The notes under the pieces: model-generated
Database searches by the model: none
Seen by the model: only the letters and a program-made list of their open reading frames with translations
What the model was told of the DNA's origin: nothing
Assembly: GCF_900113905.1 (NCBI RefSeq)
Contig: NZ_FORC01000004.1
Span: 310,001-374,000 of the forward strand
Reading direction: 5' to 3'
DNA: 64,000 bases
Source: Phytopseudomonas argentinensis
GTDB lineage: Bacteria; Pseudomonadota; Gammaproteobacteria; Pseudomonadales; Pseudomonadaceae
Program-made: the position numbers and the translations under genes
In this document: piece after piece, positions 63,944-64,000 of the stretch
How the letters are laid out: the number at the start of each line of letters is the position of its first letter
Numbering within the stretch: position 1 is the stretch's first letter

Positions 63944-64000
63944 ATGTCTGAACAGGCTTCGCGTCGCTTTGCGCGCATCGATCGTCTCCCCCCTTACGTT
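63944..64000 (+). CDS. Start of an AlaC/AlaA-like class I aminotransferase (truncated by window edge)
   Basis: ATG 63944 with GAGGAA just upstream. The 19 visible residues end in RRFARIDRLPPYV, which I recognise as the N-terminal signature of AlaC-type alanine/glutamate-pyruvate transaminases in Pseudomonas. The rest lies outside the window, so the assignment rests on this short segment. Confidence 0.6.
   Translation, partial: MSEQASRRFARIDRLPPYV

Noticed and set aside
61963-63951. 662-codon frame spanning the decarboxylase and ampC
   Set aside because: Crosses two well-supported genes in wrong frames and lacks any motif.

Overview
The window is chromosomal DNA of a Pseudomonas-type gammaproteobacterium. 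It is GC-rich. It carries gacA-uvrC-pgsA followed by tRNA-Gly and tRNA-Cys, tRNA-Ser next to a YccA/Bax-inhibitor gene, galU-VOC-gor, acnB and a chromosomal ampC. The complete zeaxanthin-glucoside (carotenoid) cluster points to a yellow-pigmented Pseudomonas; the species cannot be named from the sequence alone.

Layout. (1) 0.2-8.8 kb, minus strand: a self-contained ferric-siderophore locus with a FecI-type sigma factor, FecR-type anti-sigma regulator, TonB-dependent receptor with a signalling domain, periplasmic binding protein, two FecCD permeases, ATPase and a FhuF-type ferric reductase; a Fur-box-like site lies upstream. (2) 9.4-16.9 kb: crtE is divergent from idi-crtX-crtY-crtI-crtB, and crtZ is convergent with crtB and overlaps its 3' end. 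(3) 17.2-20.4 kb: a second galU copy, a divergent CinA-family gene, an unknown gene and a UbiH/UbiM-type hydroxylase. (4) 20.4-34.6 kb: a sulfur-acquisition stretch with sbp-cysT-cysW (no cysA), an FNT channel, a TauD-like dioxygenase with a sulfonate/taurine-type ABC system that has two binding proteins, a lone metQ, dcyD and the tcyJ-tcyL-tcyN cystine transporter. (5) 34.6-41.6 kb: FAD oxidase, TRIC-type membrane protein, gor, VOC protein, the second galU, a Tsx-like porin and a GNAT enzyme. (6) 41.6-51.1 kb: tRNA-Leu, a block of small conserved proteins and a ribbon-helix-helix regulator, tRNA-Cys, tRNA-Gly, pgsA, uvrC, gacA, a PAS histidine kinase, tRNA-Ser and a YccA-family protein. (7) 51.1-64.0 kb: START-domain protein, YkgJ-type Cys-cluster protein, a membrane histidine kinase overlapping a REC-GGDEF-EAL regulator, exonuclease, ppnP, a DUF1289 protein, acnB with a long structured leader, a PLP decarboxylase, ampC and the start of an AlaC-like aminotransferase.

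How genes work together. Iron: the receptor signals through FecR to FecI, the ABC system imports the chelate and FhuF likely releases the iron by reduction. Pigment: Idi and CrtE make GGPP, CrtB and CrtI make lycopene, CrtY and CrtZ make zeaxanthin, and CrtX glucosylates it using UDP-glucose, the product of the adjacent GalU. Sulfur: sulfate, sulfonate-like compounds, methionine, D-cysteine and cystine are all addressed by neighbouring genes, which suggests shared sulfur-limitation control.

The most unusual items are the duplicated galU beside a UDP-glucose-consuming pigment pathway, a 129-nt nested hairpin in the acnB leader, the crtE/idi control region, and the cysA-less sulfate operon ending in a near-perfect inverted repeat. 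No CRISPR array, prophage or intact insertion sequence was seen.
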